From: Microtetraspora sp. NBRC 13810
GTDB lineage: Bacteria; Actinomycetota; Actinomycetes; Streptosporangiales; Streptosporangiaceae
Reading direction: 5' to 3'
Length of the DNA stretch: 64,000 bases
NCBI RefSeq assembly: GCF_030268685.1
Contig: NZ_BSRQ01000009.1
Span: 62,001-126,000 of the forward strand
Shown in pieces: positions 8,853-17,389 of the stretch. The stretch's first letter is position 1, and each line of letters starts with the position of its first letter. Both the position numbers and the translations under genes were made by a program. The notes below the pieces were generated by a model. That model was not told the origin of the DNA, made no database searches, and saw only the letters and a program-made list of their open reading frames with translations.

Positions 8853-10126
8853 CGCGCTCGCTCCTTCAGCAGTCCCGCCCCTTGCAGTGCTCGCGCCGCC
8901 TCGGCCACCACCGGGAACGGGAGACCGGCGCGTTCCGCCACGTCCAGCAGCCCGTGCTCGCCGTCCGAGAGGTTGAGCACCCACAACATCGCCATCTGCG
9001 CCTGTTCCGTGTCGCTCCGCCCGCCCAGCGACCCGTACAGCCCGCGCCGGCCGAGCTGCGGCTCGCCGTACGGGCTGAGGTTGAGGTAGCGCCGGTCGCC
9101 TTCCAGCACCTGGACGATCTCCCAGCAGGCTTCCAGGGTGTCGGCCAGCGCCTCGGGCCGGACGAGACCGGGGTCGTCGGCCGAGGTGTGGTACTCGGGG
9201 TAGCCCGCGTACGGGGTCCTGGTCAGGGAGCCGACCGGGAGGTCGAAGCCCGGGGAGCAGAACTGCCGCTCGTCGTAGCCGTAGGGCGAGAAGTCGTTGA
9301 CCGTGTGCGGCCGGCCGGACGCGCGCAGCACGTGCGCCGCGGCGCGGTCCACGGCGGCGTCGCCGCGCCTGCTGCGCTTGTAGGTGAGCGGTCCGGCGTC
9401 CCCGGCGCAGGCCAGCACGAGGCCGTGCCTGATCCGGTCCACGCGTTCCCGGTTGCGGGCGAGCCAGGTGATCGCGCCGATGGTGCCGGGGGCGAACAGG
9501 AACCGGTAGGTGTGCCACGGCTCGGCCCGTGCGAGCCTGCGGGCCAGCGCCACCGCGACGGCGACGCCGGCCAGGTTGTCGTTGGCCAGCGAGGGGTGGC
9601 AGACGTGGCAGGAGATCAGCACCTCGTCGGCGACCCGGCCGGGCACCACGTGCTCGGCGTAGGTCAGGTGTCCCTCGGCCAGCGTGGAGTCGATCCTGAC
9701 CTCGTAGTCGCCCTCCGGCAGGGCGGCCAGGGTGTCGGCGGCCAGGCAGAACCCCCACGTCTCGGCGTAGTAGGCGGTCCGGTAGGGGGTCAGGGCGGGC
9801 TGGTCGGGCAGCGTGTGCAGGTGCGGGCGCAGCTCGGCCAGGCTCATCACGGCCGAGACGGGCGTGCTGTAGCCGACCACGTGCAGGTTGGACTCCGCGA
9901 AGTCGATCACCCGCCGGCCGGCCGCGTCCTTGACGTAGGCGTCGCGGATGTTCCACTCCTTCGGCACCGTCCAGTCCAGGACCTCGGTGCCGGTGGGCAC
10001 CTCGTGCACGTCGAGCGGGACGCTCTCGGCGAGGATCTCCAGCGTGCGCCGGACCCCGTCGCCGGTGATGCTGCGGCACAGCGGGTAGAGCCGGCGCACC
10101 AGGTCGTGCATCTCGGGTCCGGTCAC
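8849..10126 (-). CDS. DUF4910/DUF2172 aminopeptidase-like protein with C-terminal winged helix
   Basis: This 425-residue protein fits the DUF4910 family, an M28-peptidase-like fold. It has an N-terminal LYPLCRSITGDGVRRTL segment, the metal-site block CHVCHPSLANDN (173-184) and a later YHTSADD (312-318) supplying a further histidine. The last 55 residues look like a winged-helix domain. Family members often sit in polysaccharide loci; their substrate is not established. The GTG at 10126 is chosen because GTGA overlaps the stop of the upstream SDR gene. It is coupled downstream to the cysteine-module gene. An amidase, amino-acyl hydrolase or ligase-like role on an amino-sugar is possible but speculative. 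Confidence 0.82.
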   Translation of the reverse strand: MTGPEMHDLVRRLYPLCRSITGDGVRRTLEILAESVPLDVHEVPTGTEVLDWTVPKEWNIRDAYVKDAAGRRVIDFAESNLHVVGYSTPVSAVMSLAELRPHLHTLPDQPALTPYRTAYYAETWGFCLAADTLAALPEGDYEVRIDSTLAEGHLTYAEHVVPGRVADEVLISCHVCHPSLANDNLAGVAVAVALARRLARAEPWHTYRFLFAPGTIGAITWLARNRERVDRIRHGLVLACAGDAGPLTYKRSRRGDAAVDRAAAHVLRASGRPHTVNDFSPYGYDERQFCSPGFDLPVGSLTRTPYAGYPEYHTSADDPGLVRPEALADTLEACWEIVQVLEGDRRYLNLSPYGEPQLGRRGLYGSLGGRSDTEQAQMAMLWVLNLSDGEHGLLDVAERAGLPFPVVAEAARALQGAGLLKERAR

Positions 10127-11160
10127 CGTTCGGCCACCTCGGCGGCGCGCAGCCGGTCGTCCACGGTGCCCGCCCGGCGCCGGTCGGACAGCCGGATGAG
10201 CCTGGTGAAGCGGCGTTCGAAGTCCAGCCGGGTCAGGTCGAACCGCCGGTATGCCTCGATCAGCTCCAGGGCGCCCACCTTGACCGTCCACCGCGCGTGG
10301 TAGTCGGGCAGCGCCCTGCGGATCCGCGCGAAGTCCACCCGGTAGGACCGGGGGTCGGCGCCCGCCTCACCGGTGATCACCAGCCGGGAGCCGGGCACCG
10401 AGTCCACCACCTTGGCGGCGATCTCGGCGACGGTCAGGTTGTTCCGCTCGGTGCCCACGTTGAACGCGACGCCGTGCACCACGTCGCGCGGGGCGATCAG
10501 CACCTCGGCGAACGCGTCCGCGATGTCCCTGGCGTGCACGAGGGGCCGCCACGGCGTGCCGTCGGAGAGCACCCGTACCTCGCCGGACAGGTGGGCGTGC
10601 CCGACGAGGTTGTTCAGCACCACGTCGGCGCGCAGCCGAGGGGAGAACCCGAACGCGGTGGCGTTGCGCATGAACACCGGGCTGAAGCCGCTGTCGGCGA
10701 GGTCCAGCAGGTCCTCCTCGACCCGGACCTTGGACTCCGCGTAGGGGGTGACGGGGCGCAGCGGCGCGTCCTCGTTCACCAGGTCGTCGCCGCCGGAGGC
10801 GCCGTAGACCGAGCAGGTGGACGCGTAGACGAACCTCTCCACGCCCGCGTCCCTGGCCAGCCTGGCCAGCCGTACGGAGGCGCGGTGGTTGATGTCGTAG
10901 GTGAGTTCGGGGGCCAGCGAGCCGAGCGGGTCGTTGGAGAGGGCGGCGAGGTGCACCACGGCGTCGAACCCGGCGACGTGCTCGGGGCCGACGTCGCGCA
11001 GGTCCACCGCGTGCGCCTTGTACCCGGGCGGTTCGGGGCCGAGGACGCAGTCGGCGTACAGGCCGTTGTCCAGGCCGACGACGTCGTGGCCCGCGTCGGT
11101 GAGGACGGGGGCCATCACGGTGCCCAGGTATCCCTGGTGCCCGGTCAGCAGCACGCGCAT
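10123..11160 (-). CDS. NAD-dependent epimerase/dehydratase (extended SDR)
   Basis: A 345-residue extended SDR with the Rossmann motif GHQGYLG near residue 7, an ASTCSVYG segment and the catalytic YAESK (YxxxK). This is the layout of nucleotide-sugar epimerases and dehydratases. The ATG at 11160 is the first residue of the Rossmann strand. Its start overlaps the end of the PIG-L gene by 16 bases and its stop overlaps the DUF4910 start. It probably alters the sugar activated by the nucleotidyltransferase two genes upstream. The exact reaction (epimerase, dehydratase or reductase) is not decided by the motifs. Confidence 0.85.
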   Translation of the reverse strand: MRVLLTGHQGYLGTVMAPVLTDAGHDVVGLDNGLYADCVLGPEPPGYKAHAVDLRDVGPEHVAGFDAVVHLAALSNDPLGSLAPELTYDINHRASVRLARLARDAGVERFVYASTCSVYGASGGDDLVNEDAPLRPVTPYAESKVRVEEDLLDLADSGFSPVFMRNATAFGFSPRLRADVVLNNLVGHAHLSGEVRVLSDGTPWRPLVHARDIADAFAEVLIAPRDVVHGVAFNVGTERNNLTVAEIAAKVVDSVPGSRLVITGEAGADPRSYRVDFARIRRALPDYHARWTVKVGALELIEAYRRFDLTRLDFERRFTRLIRLSDRRRAGTVDDRLRAAEVAER

Positions 11161-11816
11161 CCGGGTCGACCTCCAGCCAGATCTAGGGTGAGCTTGTTGA
11201 CGTAGAAGGCTTCGGCGTATCGCGAGTGGCACTCGATGCCGCGGATCCTGGCGAGGCCGAGGAACGCCTCGTCGTCGAACCACGTCCGGGTCCGCTGTGA
11301 GGGGTAGTGCTCGTGCAGCAGTGCGGCCTTGGCCCGCGCCACCTGCGGGGAGAGCGGCTGGTAGGCGGCGGGCCTGCCGAGGTCGCCGTCCCACTTGACG
11401 ATCTCGTAGCCGAGCGTCAGGTGGTCGCGGAAGACGGTGGGGACCAGTTCGGCGAGTCCCCGGTGGTCCTGGTGGGCGTCGCCGGCCCTGGGGGCGAGGA
11501 TCAGGTCGGGCTCGGTCCGGGCGCGCAGGTCCTCCAGGGCGGTCTTGGCCTCCTCCCAGTGGGCGGGGAACCGCCCGTCGGGCAGTTTGAGCACGCTCAC
11601 CCGCAGTTCGGCGCCGGGGCAGAAGGCCGCCAGCGCGGCCCGCTCCTCGTCCTCCCGCCCGGTCCCGCCGCCGGAGAGCACCAGGGCGTCCACCTGTACG
11701 GCGGGCCGCCCGGCGCAGAGGGTGAGCAGGGTGCCGCCGGCGCCGATCGCGATGTCGTCGCAGTGGGCGGCGAGGGCGACGATCCGCCGCGTCTCGCCGG
11801 GGAGCAGCCGGATCAC
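11145..11816 (-). CDS. PIG-L/LmbE family deacetylase
   Basis: A 223-residue zinc-dependent deacetylase-like protein. The first motif reads AHCDDIAIGAGG, matching the family AHPDDExxGxGG but with Cys for Pro and Ile for the usual Glu. The metal and base residues (His, Asp, Asp) are kept, and a later AHQDH fits the second metal motif. Family members remove N-acetyl groups from GlcNAc-type sugars or conjugates. The GTG at 11816 overlaps the preceding stop (GTGA). The altered motif could mean a changed substrate; loss of activity is less likely as ligands are intact. Confidence 0.85.
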   Translation of the reverse strand: MIRLLPGETRRIVALAAHCDDIAIGAGGTLLTLCAGRPAVQVDALVLSGGGTGREDEERAALAAFCPGAELRVSVLKLPDGRFPAHWEEAKTALEDLRARTEPDLILAPRAGDAHQDHRGLAELVPTVFRDHLTLGYEIVKWDGDLGRPAAYQPLSPQVARAKAALLHEHYPSQRTRTWFDDEAFLGLARIRGIECHSRYAEAFYVNKLTLDLAGGRPGCACC

Positions 11817-12598
11817 GCGATCAGCGCCCTCTCCCACAGCGCCCACGGCCGCTCGCCGCGGGAGTATGCCTCGTCCAGCGCGACGCGTTCCTTCACGGTG
11901 TCGGTGGGCCGCCAGTAACCCCGGTAGGGATACGACAGCAGGCGTCCGCGTTTGGCCAGTTCCGCACACCCGTCGGCCACCAGGTCCCCGTTTTTCGGGA
12001 TGTGATCGAAAATTTCCTGACGGAGTACGAAATATCCGCCATTGACCCATAAGGGCATCTCGCTCACCGGCGTGATCCCGCCCACCAGGCCGTCCTCCGA
12101 CAGCTCGATGCAGTGGAAGGTCTCGGCCGGCGGGACCACCATCATCGACGCGCCCGCCGCCGAGACGGTGAACCGGTCGATGATCTGCGGCAGCGGCGCG
12201 TCGGTGAGCACGTCGGCGTAGTTGGCGAGGAACATCTCCTCGCCGTCGAGGTGGTCGCGCACCCGGCGCAGCCGCTCCCCGATCGGCGACTCGATCCCGG
12301 TCTGCACGAAGGAGATCGACCAGTCGGAGATGTCGGTGGACAGCAGTTCGACCCGTCCCCCGCGGAGCACGAAGTCGTTGGAGGCGGTCTCCTCGTATTT
12401 GAGGAAGAAGTCCTTGATGTGGTGGGCCCCGTAGCCCAGGCATAAGACGAACTCGGTGTGCCCGAAGTGCGCGTAATACCGCATCACATGCCAGATCAGC
12501 GGCCGGGGACCCACGAGTTGCATCGGCTTCGGGACATCGCCGGGGGTGCCGGTGCGCATCCGCGTGCCGTACCCCCCGCAGAAGAGGACGACCTTCAC
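11813..12598 (-). CDS. Glucose-1-phosphate cytidylyltransferase-like sugar nucleotidyltransferase (RfbF-like)
   Basis: A 261-residue nucleotidyltransferase that begins KVVLFCGGYGTRMR, with the signature GG-GTR loop, then PKPMQLVGPRPLIWHVMRYY. Later blocks (SFVQTG, GERLRRVRDHL, EMFLANYADVL and YWRPTDT) follow the order seen in glucose-1-phosphate cytidylyltransferases. Length is as in RfbF (about 257). No CDP-glucose 4,6-dehydratase follows, so the product pathway is not the classical CDP-dideoxyhexose route. The GTG at 12598 overlaps the methyltransferase stop. Nucleotide specificity (CTP or other) is inferred from similarity. Confidence 0.8.
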   Translation of the reverse strand: MKVVLFCGGYGTRMRTGTPGDVPKPMQLVGPRPLIWHVMRYYAHFGHTEFVLCLGYGAHHIKDFFLKYEETASNDFVLRGGRVELLSTDISDWSISFVQTGIESPIGERLRRVRDHLDGEEMFLANYADVLTDAPLPQIIDRFTVSAAGASMMVVPPAETFHCIELSEDGLVGGITPVSEMPLWVNGGYFVLRQEIFDHIPKNGDLVADGCAELAKRGRLLSYPYRGYWRPTDTVKERVALDEAYSRGERPWALWERALIA

Positions 12599-13809
12599 GA
12601 GACGATCTCCAACCTGGGGATGGGGAAGACCAGCCGGCCTCCCCAGTCGTGGACGTAGGACAGCTGCCGGGTGAGCTCTTCGCGCAGGTTCCACGGCAGG
12701 ACGAGCACGTAGTCGGGCCGGTCCTCGGCGATCCGCTCCGGCGGCAGCACCGGGATCCGGGTGCCGGGGGTGAACCTGCCGTGCTTGTAGGGGTTGCGGT
12801 CGACGGTGTAGGCCAGCAGGTCGGGCCGGATGCCGCAGTGGTTGAGCAGGGTGTTGCCCTTGCCCGGCGCGCCGTACCCGACCACCGTCCTGCCCTGCCC
12901 GGCCGCCTCGACCAGGAAGGCCAGCAGTTCCCTGCGCACCCGGGCGACCCGGCCGGCGAAGTCCGCGTACCCGGTGGGGCCGAGCAGCCCGGCCGCCTTC
13001 TCCCGGTCCAGCAGGTCCATCACCCTGGGGCCGGCCTCGGCGCCGCTGACCTCGGGCCTGGCCCACAGCCGGATCGAGCCGCCGTGGGTGTCCAGCAGCT
13101 CGGCGTCCACCAGGGTCAGCCCGCCGGCGGCCAGCGCCCGCCTGGCCGAGGCGACCGTGTAGTACTGGAAGTGCTCGTGGTAGATGGTGTCGTACTGGTT
13201 GAGCTCCATCAGGCTGAGCAGGTGCTGCACCTCGACGCTGACCAGGCCGTCGTCGGCCACCAGCGCCCGCAGCCCCCGGGTGAAGCCGATGATGTCCGGG
13301 ATGTGGGCATAGACGTTGTTCGCCACCACGAGGTCCGCGGGGCCGTGCTCCTTCCGTACGGCGGCGCCGGTCTCGGCGGACAGGAAGGCGGTGAGCGTGG
13401 GGACGCCCCGCTCGCGGGCCGCGCGGCCGACGTTCTCCGACGGTTCTATGCCGAGGCAGCGAATGCCCCGGGCGACGACGTGCTGGAGCAGGTAACCGTC
13501 ATTGCTGGCCACTTCGACGACGAACGCGTCCGGCGCGAGGTCCAGCCCGGCCACGAATGCACCGGCATGTTCCACCCATGAAGTGCTATATGACGAAAAA
13601 TAGGCGTATTCCGTGAAAGTGTCTTCAGGGGTGATCAACGGGGGCAGTTGGGCGAGCCGGCAATCCGTGCACACCCGCAGGTGAAGCGGGTAGGTGACCT
13701 CGGGGTCGCCGAGCTGCTCCGCGGTCAGAAACCGCTCGCACGGCGGGGTCGCCCCCAGATCCACCACGTCGGCGAGGCGCGCGGACCCGCAAAGGCGGCA
13801 GTTCGTCAT
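12595..13809 (-). CDS. SAM-dependent sugar C-methyltransferase with N-terminal zinc domain
   Basis: This 404-residue protein has three parts. A zinc-binding N-terminus has CRLCG at residues 4-8 and a second CTDC near 47-50. A SAM-binding domain contains VVEVASNDGYLL (about 97-108) with NNVYAHIPD further on. A C-terminal domain carries VGYGAPGKGNTLLN. This is the layout of NDP-hexose C-methyltransferases such as TylCIII. It is the first gene of the minus-strand chain and is divergent from rmlC across about 80 bases. It probably makes a branched-chain sugar with the genes that follow. Confidence 0.87.
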   Translation of the reverse strand: MTNCRLCGSARLADVVDLGATPPCERFLTAEQLGDPEVTYPLHLRVCTDCRLAQLPPLITPEDTFTEYAYFSSYSTSWVEHAGAFVAGLDLAPDAFVVEVASNDGYLLQHVVARGIRCLGIEPSENVGRAARERGVPTLTAFLSAETGAAVRKEHGPADLVVANNVYAHIPDIIGFTRGLRALVADDGLVSVEVQHLLSLMELNQYDTIYHEHFQYYTVASARRALAAGGLTLVDAELLDTHGGSIRLWARPEVSGAEAGPRVMDLLDREKAAGLLGPTGYADFAGRVARVRRELLAFLVEAAGQGRTVVGYGAPGKGNTLLNHCGIRPDLLAYTVDRNPYKHGRFTPGTRIPVLPPERIAEDRPDYVLVLPWNLREELTRQLSYVHDWGGRLVFPIPRLEIVS

Positions 13810-13889
13810 AGGAGTGCTCCCTTGCGGCCAACGGCTATTCCGGTTGATTTCCTGATAAACAGCACGGGCGTTACACCATTCGCTGTGAC

Positions 13890-14513
13890 ATGCTGCGCAC
13901 TATGGATCCCCTTTCCATCAGCGGAGCCTGGCTGCACACGCCGCGCATCCACACCGACAGCCGTGGAACGTTCCTGGAGGCGTACCGCGCCGCCGACCTT
14001 CGCGAGGTCGCCGGTCACGGTATGGATCTCGCCCAGCTCAACTGCTCGATCTCGATGAAAGGGGCGTTGCGCGGGATCCACTTCGCCGACGTCCCGCCCG
14101 GTCAGGCGAAGTACGTGATGTGCCTGTCCGGTGAGATCCACGACGTGGTGGTCGATCTGCGGACCGGCTCGCCGGACTTCGGCCGCTGGGAGGCCGTGCG
14201 GCTCGACGACGTCTCCCGGCAGGGGCTCTACCTCGCCGAAGGACTCGGCCACGGGTTCCTCACGCTCAGCGAGCGGGCCACCGTGGTCTACGCGATCTCC
14301 GAGCCGTTCTCGCCGGGCCGCGAGCACGGCGTGCACCCGCTGGACGCGTCCCTCGGCATCGAGTGGCCGGCGGAGGTGACGCCCATCCTGTCGGCGAAGG
14401 ACGCGAAGGCCCCCACGCTCCAGGAGGCGCTGGCCGCCGGGCTGCTGCCCGACCACGCCACCTGCCTCGCCTACTACGAGAAACTCGGCGGAGTCGGCCC
14501 GCCCGTTCACTGA
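13890..14513 (+). CDS. rmlC: dTDP-4-dehydrorhamnose 3,5-epimerase
   Basis: A 207-residue cupin epimerase. It shows the RmlC pattern SISGAW, DSRGTFLE, then GALRGIHF with the catalytic histidine, and later VVVDLR and GLGHGFLTLSE. It converts dTDP-4-keto-6-deoxyglucose to the L-lyxo isomer in dTDP-L-rhamnose synthesis. Met5 at 13902 may be the true start, since family members usually begin right before L-I-GAW; neither start has a strong ribosome site. The gene is inverted relative to rmlA, rmlB and rmlD, and its end overlaps the rmlD end by seven bases. Confidence 0.92.
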   Translation: MLRTMDPLSISGAWLHTPRIHTDSRGTFLEAYRAADLREVAGHGMDLAQLNCSISMKGALRGIHFADVPPGQAKYVMCLSGEIHDVVVDLRTGSPDFGRWEAVRLDDVSRQGLYLAEGLGHGFLTLSERATVVYAISEPFSPGREHGVHPLDASLGIEWPAEVTPILSAKDAKAPTLQEALAAGLLPDHATCLAYYEKLGGVGPPVH

Positions 14514-15364
14514 GAGCTCCCCGGCAGGGCCGGCCACGCCGCGCGCAGCGCCTCGCGCCAGTCGCGCATCGGGGCCAGCCCCGCCCTGTCCCAGCCCGCG
14601 TGCCCGAGCACGCCGGACGCCGGCCGCCGCGCGGGCCGCGGGAACTCCTCGCTGCCCACCGGCTTGACCCGGTCCGGATCCGCGCCCAGTGCCGCGAAGA
14701 TCTCCCGGGCGAAGCCGTACCACGTCGTGCGGCCGGCGTTGGTCCCGTGGTAGACGCCGGGCGGCGCGTCCGCGCGCACCAGGCGGAGGATCTGCGCGGC
14801 CAGGTCGCCGGTCCAGGTCGGCTGCCCGGCCTGGTCGTCCACCACCGGCACGACGTTCCCCGTGCGGGCGAGCCTGATCATGGTGCTGGCGAAGTTGCCG
14901 CCGCCGGCGCCGTAGAGCCAGGCGGTGCGCACCACGTGGTGCCCGAAGCCGAGCGCCGCCCGCTCCCCCAGCGCCTTGCTCCGCCCGTAGACGTTGACCG
15001 GGCACACCGGCGCGTCCTCCGGATAGGGCTCGGGGGAGGCGCCGTCGAAGACGTAGTCGGTGGAGATCTGGACGAGCCGGGCGCCGTGGTCGGCACACGC
15101 CTCGGCGAGGCCGCCCACCGCCCGGCCGTTGACCGCGAGGGCCTCAGCCTCGTGCGTCTCCGCCGCGTCCACCGCCGTCCACGCGGCGCAGTTGACCACC
15201 ACGTCCGGCCGGTACCGCCGGACGGCCGCCCGCACCGCGCCCGGGTCGCACACGTCGAGCCCGGACCGGGACAGCGGGGTCACCTCCTCGGACCGCTCCG
15301 CCGCCAGCGTCGCCGTCAGCTCGGCGCCGAGCATCCCGCCCGCGCCGGTGATCAGCCATCTCAT
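14507..15364 (-). CDS. rmlD: dTDP-4-dehydrorhamnose reductase
   Basis: A 285-residue SDR that starts MRWLITGAGGMLGAEL, has ISTDYVFDG and the catalytic YGRSK, and ends with the MRDWREAL segment typical of RmlD. It reduces dTDP-4-dehydro-L-rhamnose with NAD(P)H to dTDP-L-rhamnose. The ATG at 15364 overlaps the rmlB stop as ATGA, so rmlB and rmlD are coupled. Confidence 0.94.
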   Translation of the reverse strand: MRWLITGAGGMLGAELTATLAAERSEEVTPLSRSGLDVCDPGAVRAAVRRYRPDVVVNCAAWTAVDAAETHEAEALAVNGRAVGGLAEACADHGARLVQISTDYVFDGASPEPYPEDAPVCPVNVYGRSKALGERAALGFGHHVVRTAWLYGAGGGNFASTMIRLARTGNVVPVVDDQAGQPTWTGDLAAQILRLVRADAPPGVYHGTNAGRTTWYGFAREIFAALGADPDRVKPVGSEEFPRPARRPASGVLGHAGWDRAGLAPMRDWREALRAAWPALPGSSQ

Positions 15365-16323
15365 CTCGGCCGCCCGGTGAGCGGCTTCCACCAGGAGGGA
15401 TGGTCGGTGTACCAGCGCACGGTGGTGTCGAGCCCTTCCTCGAAGGAGACCCTCGGCACGTAGCCGAGGGCGCGGAGCCGGGAGTCGTCCAGCGAGTAGC
15501 GGCGGTCGTGGCCCTTGCGGTCCTCGACGTGCTCGACCACGTCCCAGCCCCGGCCGAGCGCGGCGAGCAGCCGCCCGGTGAGCTCGGCGTTGGTCAGCTC
15601 CGCCGTACCCGCGATGTGGTAGACCTCGCCCGGTTCGCCCCGCTCGGCGGCGAGCTGGATGCCCGCGCAGTGGTCCGACACGAAGACCCAGTCCCGGACG
15701 TTGCCGCCGTCGCCGTACAGCGGCACCTTGAGCCCCTGGAGCAGGTTGGTGACGAAGAACGGGATCAGCTTCTCGGGGTACTGGTAGGGGCCATAGTTGT
15801 TGCCGCAGCGGGTGATCACCACGGGCAGGCCGTGCGTGATCGCGTACGCCCGGGCGATCAGGTCGCCGGACGCCTTGGCCGCCGCGTACGGCGAGCGGGG
15901 CAGCAGCGGCGCGGTCTCGGTCCACGAGCCCACGTCGATCGAGCCGTAGACCTCGTCGGTGGAGACCTGCACGACCCGGGGCGTGCCCGCCTCCAGGCAC
16001 GCCTGCATGAGGGTCTGGACGCCGAGCACGTTGGTCCGCACGAAGTCGCCGGACGCCGCGATCGACCGGTCGACGTGCGACTCGGCCGCGAAGTTGACGA
16101 CCAGGTCGTGCCCGGGGACCACGTCGGCGAGCAGCCCGGCGTCGCAGACGTCGCCCCGCACGAACGTGAACCGGCCCCGCGCGGGGGCGAGGTTGGCCCG
16201 GTTGCCCGCGTAGGTGAGCTTGTCGAGGACGGTGACCCGGACGCCGGCGGCGGCCAGGGTGCGGACATAGTGGGAGCCGATGAAACCGGCGCCACCGGTC
16301 ACCAGCACGTGACGATATTTCAT
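15361..16323 (-). CDS. rmlB: dTDP-glucose 4,6-dehydratase
   Basis: A 320-residue extended SDR: GGAGFIGSHY (NAD binding, near residue 10), FAAESHVDRSI, STDEVYGS with the catalytic acid pair, and YAAAKASGD (YxxxK). These motifs are diagnostic for RmlB, which makes dTDP-4-keto-6-deoxyglucose. It starts at the ATG at 16323, overlapping the rmlA stop, and is followed directly by rmlD. Its product can feed rhamnose and other deoxysugars. Confidence 0.95.
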   Translation of the reverse strand: MKYRHVLVTGGAGFIGSHYVRTLAAAGVRVTVLDKLTYAGNRANLAPARGRFTFVRGDVCDAGLLADVVPGHDLVVNFAAESHVDRSIAASGDFVRTNVLGVQTLMQACLEAGTPRVVQVSTDEVYGSIDVGSWTETAPLLPRSPYAAAKASGDLIARAYAITHGLPVVITRCGNNYGPYQYPEKLIPFFVTNLLQGLKVPLYGDGGNVRDWVFVSDHCAGIQLAAERGEPGEVYHIAGTAELTNAELTGRLLAALGRGWDVVEHVEDRKGHDRRYSLDDSRLRALGYVPRVSFEEGLDTTVRWYTDHPSWWKPLTGRPR

Positions 16324-17387
16324 GAACTGATCTGCACCTTGCTGTGATCGCCCAGCACCAGGCGGTGTGCCCTGGGCGTGGCGGGAGCCGGCGTCACCTC
16401 GACGTCGTGCCCGATGAGCGACGCCTCGATCCGGCGGACCCCGGCGATGGAGGCCCTCGGCAGCACGATCGAGTACTCGATCTCGCTGTCGCTGATCACG
16501 CAGTCGGCCGCGATCGAGGTGAACGGGCCGACATAGCTGTCGCTGATCACCGCGCCGGTCCCGACGACGACCGGGCCGACGATCCGGGACCGCTCGACCA
16601 CGGCGCCGCGCTCGACGACGACCCGGCCGATGAGCTCGCTCGCGTCGTCCACCCGGCCCTCGACCCTGGCGTCCTGCGACTCCAGGACGAGCCGGTTGAC
16701 CTCCAGCATGTCCGCGACGTTCCCGGTGTCCTTCCAGTATCCGGAGATGAGGGTGGACTCGACCCGGTGGCCGTGGTCGATCAGCCACTGGATCGCGTCG
16801 GTGATCTCCAGCTCGCCGCGCCGGGACGGCCTGATCTCCGCCACGGCGTCGTGGATCGCGGCGGTGAACAGGTAGACCCCGACGAGCGCCAGATCGCTCC
16901 TCGGCCGGGCGGGCTTCTCCTCCAGGCCGACGACCCGCCCCTCCAGGTCCAGCTCGGCCACGCCGAACTGCCCCGGATCGGAGACCTTGGTGAGCATGAT
17001 CTGGGCGGCCGGGCGGTCCCGGGCGAAGCGGGCCACGAGGTCGTTGATGCCGTCCACGATGAAGTTGTCGCCGAGGTACATGACGAAGTCGTCGCGGCCG
17101 AGGTAGTCCCCGGCGATCCGCACGGCGTGCGCCAGGCCGAGCGGCGCCTCCTGGCGCAGGTAGGTGACCCGCAGGCCGAACGCGGAGCCGTCGCCGACCG
17201 CCGCCTCGATCTCCGCGTGCGTGTCGCCCACGACGATCCCGACCTCGCGGACGCCGGCCGCCGCGGTCGCCTCCAGCCCGTAGAACAGCACGGGTTTGTT
17301 GGCCACCGGGACGAGTTGTTTGGCGGAGGTGTGGGTGATCGGCCGGAGCCGGGTGCCCGAACCACCCGCGAGCACGAGCGCTTTCAC
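16320..17387 (-). CDS. rmlA: Glucose-1-phosphate thymidylyltransferase, long form
   Basis: A 355-residue enzyme with LAGGSGTRLRPITHTSAKQL at the N-terminus, the thymidylyltransferase signature, followed by PVANKPVLFYGLE. The extra roughly 65 residues at the C-terminus form a left-handed beta-helix-like repeat, as in actinomycete long-form RmlA/StrD proteins. It makes dTDP-glucose. The GTG at 17387 is two bases after the stop of the sugar transferase and is the only start that keeps the N-terminal signature at residue 1. Confidence 0.93.
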   Translation of the reverse strand: MKALVLAGGSGTRLRPITHTSAKQLVPVANKPVLFYGLEATAAAGVREVGIVVGDTHAEIEAAVGDGSAFGLRVTYLRQEAPLGLAHAVRIAGDYLGRDDFVMYLGDNFIVDGINDLVARFARDRPAAQIMLTKVSDPGQFGVAELDLEGRVVGLEEKPARPRSDLALVGVYLFTAAIHDAVAEIRPSRRGELEITDAIQWLIDHGHRVESTLISGYWKDTGNVADMLEVNRLVLESQDARVEGRVDDASELIGRVVVERGAVVERSRIVGPVVVGTGAVISDSYVGPFTSIAADCVISDSEIEYSIVLPRASIAGVRRIEASLIGHDVEVTPAPATPRAHRLVLGDHSKVQISS

Positions 17388-17389
17388 TG

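Noticed and set aside
7866-10079. A 737-codon open frame that would fuse the cysteine-module protein with a long Arg/Pro-rich N-terminus
   Set aside because: The upstream part is the out-of-frame shadow of the DUF4910 gene; the real start at 8852 overlaps that gene's stop.
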